Below are positions 60,838 through 64,000 of a stretch of 64,000 nt of DNA, one piece after another. The notes beneath the pieces were generated by a model. It had not been told where the DNA came from and searched no databases. It was given only the letters and a program-made list of their open reading frames with translations. The stretch comes from CANMIH01 sp049116335 (lineage in GTDB: Bacteria; Pseudomonadota; Alphaproteobacteria; Rhodobacterales; Rhodobacteraceae). Each line of letters opens with the position of its first letter. Position 1 is the stretch's first letter. The DNA lies in NCBI GenBank assembly GCA_049116335.1, contig JAGDYZ010000003.1, positions 62,001 through 126,000 on the forward strand, read 5' to 3'. The position numbers and the translations under genes are program-made.

Positions 60838-62064
60838 ATGAGTGATTTTCTGACGTCCGCCAAAGCCGCGGAAGACGCAATGCGCGCGGTCTTCCCAGCC
60901 ACTCCGCTGCAACGTAATGCCCATCTGTCCGAACGCTATGGCGCGGATGTTTGGCTCAAACGCGAAGACCTGAGCCCCGTGCGCAGCTATAAGCTGCGCG
61001 GGGCGTTCAACGCCATGCGCAAACAACCCGATGCGGATCTGTTTGTCTGTGCCAGTGCGGGCAACCACGCTCAGGGCGTTGCCTATATGTGCCGCCATTT
61101 CGACAAGCGTGGGGTGATCTTTATGCCCGTCACCACGCCGCAGCAGAAAATCCAGAAAACCGAGATGTTCGGTGGCGACAATGTCGAGATCCGACTGATT
61201 GGTGACTATTTTGATGATTGTCTGACGGCTGCTCAGTCATTTTGCGCGGAGCAGGGTGGGCACTTCCTGTCGCCGTTTGATGATGAGGATGTGATTGAAG
61301 GGCAGGCCAGTGTGGCGGTCGAGATCGAACAGCAACTTGGGCGTATTCCAGATCAGCTTGTGGTGCCAGTAGGCGGCGGCGGCCTAAGTTCCGGCGTGTT
61401 GAGCTATTTTGGCAATGACACGCAGTACACCTTTGTCGAACCCTCTGGTGGGGCCTGCCTTCGCGCCGCGCTTCAGGCAGGTAAACCTGTGGCTCTGCCA
61501 GGGGTGGACACCTTCGCAGATGGGGCAGCCGTGGCCAAAATTGGTGCACGGACCTTTGCTGTTCTCAGCGGGGTTGGTCTTGCGAACACTCTGACAATTG
61601 CAGAAGACCGCATCTGTACCACAATGCTTGAGATGTTGAATGTCGAAGGGATTGTTCTGGAACCTGCCGGTGCGCTTTCAGTGGACGCTCTGAAAGACAT
61701 GGGCCAGGCGATTCGTGGTCGCACGGTGGTTTGCATCACCTCAGGTGGAAACTTCGATTTTGAACGTTTGCCCGAGGTGAAAGAGCGGGCTCAGCGGTAT
61801 TCAGGTGTGAAGAAATACTTCATTCTGCGGCTGCCCCAACGTCCCGGTGCGTTGAAAGATTTCCTGAGTTTTCTTGGCCCCGACGACGATATTGCGCGTT
61901 TCGAGTATCTGAAAAAATCTGCGCGGAACTTTGGCTCGGTCTTGATCGGCATCGAAACCAAAAATCCGGCCAACTTTGACCGGCTTTTTGGCTTGCTGGA
62001 TGAAACGGGCTTCACCTATCAGGATATCACTGAAGACGAGAGCCTAGCCCAGTTTTTGATTTAG
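60838..62064 (+). CDS. ilvA: Threonine ammonia-lyase (threonine dehydratase)
   Basis: PLP enzyme that converts threonine to 2-oxobutanoate for isoleucine synthesis. The 408-residue product has the PLP Lys in SYKLRGAFNAM near residues 52-62, SAGNHAQGVAYM, and the glycine loop VGGGGLSSG. The C-terminal domain contains a single ACT-like part (LRLPQRPGALKDFLSFL). That suggests an allosteric form shorter than the two-ACT enterobacterial enzyme. ATG 60838 lacks a ribosome site and is preceded by a hairpin, so the start is not certain. Confidence 0.92.
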   Translation: MSDFLTSAKAAEDAMRAVFPATPLQRNAHLSERYGADVWLKREDLSPVRSYKLRGAFNAMRKQPDADLFVCASAGNHAQGVAYMCRHFDKRGVIFMPVTTPQQKIQKTEMFGGDNVEIRLIGDYFDDCLTAAQSFCAEQGGHFLSPFDDEDVIEGQASVAVEIEQQLGRIPDQLVVPVGGGGLSSGVLSYFGNDTQYTFVEPSGGACLRAALQAGKPVALPGVDTFADGAAVAKIGARTFAVLSGVGLANTLTIAEDRICTTMLEMLNVEGIVLEPAGALSVDALKDMGQAIRGRTVVCITSGGNFDFERLPEVKERAQRYSGVKKYFILRLPQRPGALKDFLSFLGPDDDIARFEYLKKSARNFGSVLIGIETKNPANFDRLFGLLDETGFTYQDITEDESLAQFLI

Positions 62065-62066
62065 GA

Positions 62067-62402
62067 TTAAGCCGCTAGGCGTTCAGGCAGATCGGCTTGA
62101 AACTGTGCACTTGAGGTTTCGAATGTGGTTCGGACCTCTTGCGCAGTCACTACGTCAGCACGGCCACTTGCCGCGGCTTTCTCGCCCTTTAGACAAATTT
62201 GAGCGAGCGCTTCAAATCCAAGGTTCAGCGCCGCGCCCTTCAAGAAGTGCATTTGCTCTTCGGTGGCTTTGGCATCTCCTGCTGCTTCTTCCAGTGATCC
62301 GATGGCTGTCTCGACTTCCATCAAGAACAGCTCCACAATCTCGCCAAAATCTTCAGCGCCAATTTCTTCTATCAATTCGCTCACGCGGGACCAGTCAATC
62401 AT
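62067..62402 (-). CDS. Histidine phosphotransfer (Hpt) domain protein
   Basis: A 111-residue single Hpt domain, an intermediate in phosphorelays. The phospho-accepting His is in MHFLKGAALNLGF at about residue 52. The surrounding helices are amphipathic, as in other Hpt proteins. ATG 62402 follows CAGGAG. It is divergent from a receiver-PP2C response regulator (62561-63850), and the pair likely works together. The gene stops 2 bases after ilvA on the opposite strand. Confidence 0.88.
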   Translation of the reverse strand: MIDWSRVSELIEEIGAEDFGEIVELFLMEVETAIGSLEEAAGDAKATEEQMHFLKGAALNLGFEALAQICLKGEKAAASGRADVVTAQEVRTTFETSSAQFQADLPERLAA

Positions 62403-62560
62403 TTGGAATCTCCTGCATAACGCGAAACTAGAAGTCAATTCTTAACGGAGTGTTGATGTTACAATTGGCTTCAGTTTAATTTTAGGGTTTAGTGCCCGTT
62501 AAGGGCTGGATTGCTAGCAGGGGACCTGACGCTGGAACATAAGCGCGAAAAGGAATCGTT
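62403..62560. promoter_or_regulatory. Divergent promoter region of the Hpt and response-regulator genes
   Basis: A 158-base AT-richer region (62440-62500 especially) with TTAA tetramers (for example near 62441 and 62477). No clear -35/-10 pair was read. Confidence 0.35.
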
Positions 62561-63850
62561 GTGCAACCCAATCCCATCGACATCCCTGATGCCATGACTG
62601 GCTCTGTGCGTGTCGTACTTATCGTCGATGATAGCCGGCTTCAGCTGCGCATCATGACGACTATGCTTAAGCGTTGGGGGCTTAAGGTACTCGAGGCCAG
62701 TTCTGGCCCCGAGGCGTTGGAAATCTGTGCCAAAGAAGAACCCGACTTGGTGCTCTCCGATTGGATGATGCCCGAGATGGATGGGCTGGAATTCTGTCGT
62801 CAGTTTCGGGCGATGAAGCGGGACAAATATGGCTATTTTATTCTCCTGACCTCTAAAAGTGAGAAGGGAGAAGTTGCTCAGGGACTTGATGCAGGAGCAG
62901 ATGATTTTTTGACCAAACCGGTCAATTCCCATGAGCTTCGCGCGCGGATCAATGCAGGTGCACGTGTTCTGTCGATGGAACGCGAGCTGAATGAGAAAAA
63001 CCGCCAGGTCTCAGATGCCTTGAATGAGCTTCAGAAGATTCACGAAGCCATCGACAATGACCTCAAGCAGGCGCGCACCATTCAGCAGTCGCTGGTTCCG
63101 GAACGTGTCTGTGAGATCCACAGTTCTCGGGTGAGCCTATTGCTGCGTCCCTGTGGTCATGTGGGGGGCGATCTGGTGGGTATGTTCCGTCCTGGATTTG
63201 ATCGACTTGGCCTCTATAGCATTGACGTCTCTGGGCACGGCATCACCTCGGCTATGGTGACGGCGCGTGTGGCCGGATATCTTTCGAGCAATTTCCCCGA
63301 GCAGAATGTCGCTTTGGACAAGCGTTTTGATCGATTTTACGCGATGCGCGAACCTGCGGAGACCGCGCGTCTGTTGAATCAACGCCTGGCCGCCGATCCT
63401 GGGGTCGAAGAATATTTGACGATGGCCTATGTCGCGGCGGATCTGCAAAGCGGCCGAATGCGGATGGTACAGGCGGGGCATTCTCCTCCGCTGTTGCTTC
63501 GTGCCAATGGGGATGTCCAATTTATCGGCGATGGGGGCTTACCGATCGGCTTGGTGGATTACGTGGATTACGACCAGCATGAGTTCCGCATGCAATCCGG
63601 CGACAGGTTGCTGCTCTATTCGGATGGTTTCACCGAAGCCGTGATGAAAGACGGTGAAATGCTGGGTGATGACGGCTTGGTCAAAATGTTCCGCGAAGCC
63701 ACCGAGGTGGGCGAAGGGCCAGATCTGTTGGAAGACATGTTCTGGCGTCTGACGTCACAAATGGAGGATTCGACAAAGCTGGGTGACGATGTCTCCGCCG
63801 CTTTGCTCGAATTTGATGTGCTAGAGCCTGCGGAAGATTTTGAGTTCTAA
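62561..63850 (+). CDS. Response regulator with PP2C-type (RsbU/SpoIIE) phosphatase domain
   Basis: The 429-residue product has an N-terminal receiver domain: acidic VDDSRLQ near residues 22-28, the phospho-acceptor Asp67 in VLSDWMMPEMDG, and the conserved Lys near 119 in FLTKPVN. A coiled-coil linker follows at about 135-170. A SpoIIE-type PP2C phosphatase domain (about 185-425) carries GGDLVGMF, SGHGITSAMV and GDDVSAALL metal-binding regions. Such proteins drive partner-switching of anti-sigma-factor antagonists. GTG 62561 follows AAAGGAA. Confidence 0.92.
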   Translation: MQPNPIDIPDAMTGSVRVVLIVDDSRLQLRIMTTMLKRWGLKVLEASSGPEALEICAKEEPDLVLSDWMMPEMDGLEFCRQFRAMKRDKYGYFILLTSKSEKGEVAQGLDAGADDFLTKPVNSHELRARINAGARVLSMERELNEKNRQVSDALNELQKIHEAIDNDLKQARTIQQSLVPERVCEIHSSRVSLLLRPCGHVGGDLVGMFRPGFDRLGLYSIDVSGHGITSAMVTARVAGYLSSNFPEQNVALDKRFDRFYAMREPAETARLLNQRLAADPGVEEYLTMAYVAADLQSGRMRMVQAGHSPPLLLRANGDVQFIGDGGLPIGLVDYVDYDQHEFRMQSGDRLLLYSDGFTEAVMKDGEMLGDDGLVKMFREATEVGEGPDLLEDMFWRLTSQMEDSTKLGDDVSAALLEFDVLEPAEDFEF

Positions 63851-64000
63851 AGCAGCGATCTCAGGAATGCGCGATCTCCGGGGTTGCCCACAAGGGTAGC
63901 TGCGTCCTTAAGGGGCCGCCAATGCGCTGAGTGACCTTCTTCGGCCGGCGGACCCAGGCGTCGCACCGGGCGGGCCGTGTAGATCGTGCAGAGTTTTTCA
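63847..64000 (-). CDS. Unrecognised protein, C-terminal fragment at the window edge
   Basis: An open frame of 51 codons without stops enters from the right edge and ends at TAG 63847-63849. It would overlap the response regulator stop by 3 bases. The visible end includes LCTIYTARPVRRLGPPAEEG and ends LVGNPGDRAFLRSLL. No family was recognised; the real start lies outside the window. Confidence 0.55.
   Translation of the reverse strand, partial: EKLCTIYTARPVRRLGPPAEEGHSAHWRPLKDAATLVGNPGDRAFLRSLL

Noticed and set aside
1..64000. tRNA, rRNA, CRISPR arrays, insertion sequences or prophage
   Set aside because: No matching structures, spaced repeats, transposase or integrase frames were found; gene content is continuous core genome.

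Overview
The window reads as a chromosomal segment of a Roseobacter-type alphaproteobacterium (Rhodobacteraceae). The evidence is the alphaproteobacterial flagellar gene set (flaF, flbT and a DUF1217 gene beside flagellin), a Paracoccus-like cytochrome c550, a Tim44-like protein next to mltA and secB, and the gene order dnaQ-coaE-aroE-maf | rho-mnmE-mnmG-rsmG-parA-parB. No tRNA, rRNA, CRISPR array or insertion sequence was recognised.

Region 1 (1-28.5 kb): the 3' part of ubiB is followed by a large flagellar cluster. Hook assembly genes flgD and fliK read leftward. A rod-binding-like gene, an flgN-like chaperone, flagellin, flaF, flbT and a DUF1217 gene read rightward. After a bidirectional terminator, fliI reads left and the rod/export operon flgB-flgC-fliE-fliQ-flgF-flgG-flgA-flgH-fliL reads right. 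A leftward block then carries motB-flgE-flgK-flgL-flgI, motA with a large secreted protein of unknown function, and flhA-fliR-flhB with a FliJ-like coiled-coil gene. MS-ring, C-ring and several export genes (fliF, fliG, fliM, fliN, fliH, fliP) are not in the window.

Region 2 (28.5-37.3 kb): an orphan Wza-like polysaccharide export lipoprotein, cytochrome c550, idi, an Smr-domain gene, mltA, a Tim44-like gene, fxsA and secB. These are followed by the leftward operon maf-aroE-coaE-dnaQ.

Region 3 (37.3-44.6 kb): a 541-bp gene-free, AT-richer region with DnaA-box-like sites separates the leftward maf operon from the rightward rho-mnmE-mnmG-rsmG-parA-parB series. By synteny with Caulobacter this is the best candidate for the chromosomal replication origin. 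Two perfect 16-bp parS palindromes lie inside the first codons of mnmG and rsmG, a few kb from it.

Region 4 (44.6-64 kb): ordinary housekeeping and metabolism. It holds rph-rdgB-hemW, hrcA-grpE, mutS, a malic enzyme with a phosphotransacetylase-like tail, a PfkB kinase, periplasmic msrA, a class IV aminotransferase with a sulfotransferase-like gene, an SCP2-domain gene, argG, two tandem paralogous membrane proteins and ilvA. It ends with a divergent signalling pair (Hpt protein and a receiver-PP2C response regulator) and a partial unrecognised gene at the right edge.

The least understood parts are the secreted protein co-transcribed with motA (19426-21714), the tandem membrane paralogs (59193-60800) and the orphan Wza-like gene beside motB. 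Starts were chosen by ribosome binding sites and family N-termini; no similarity search was run.
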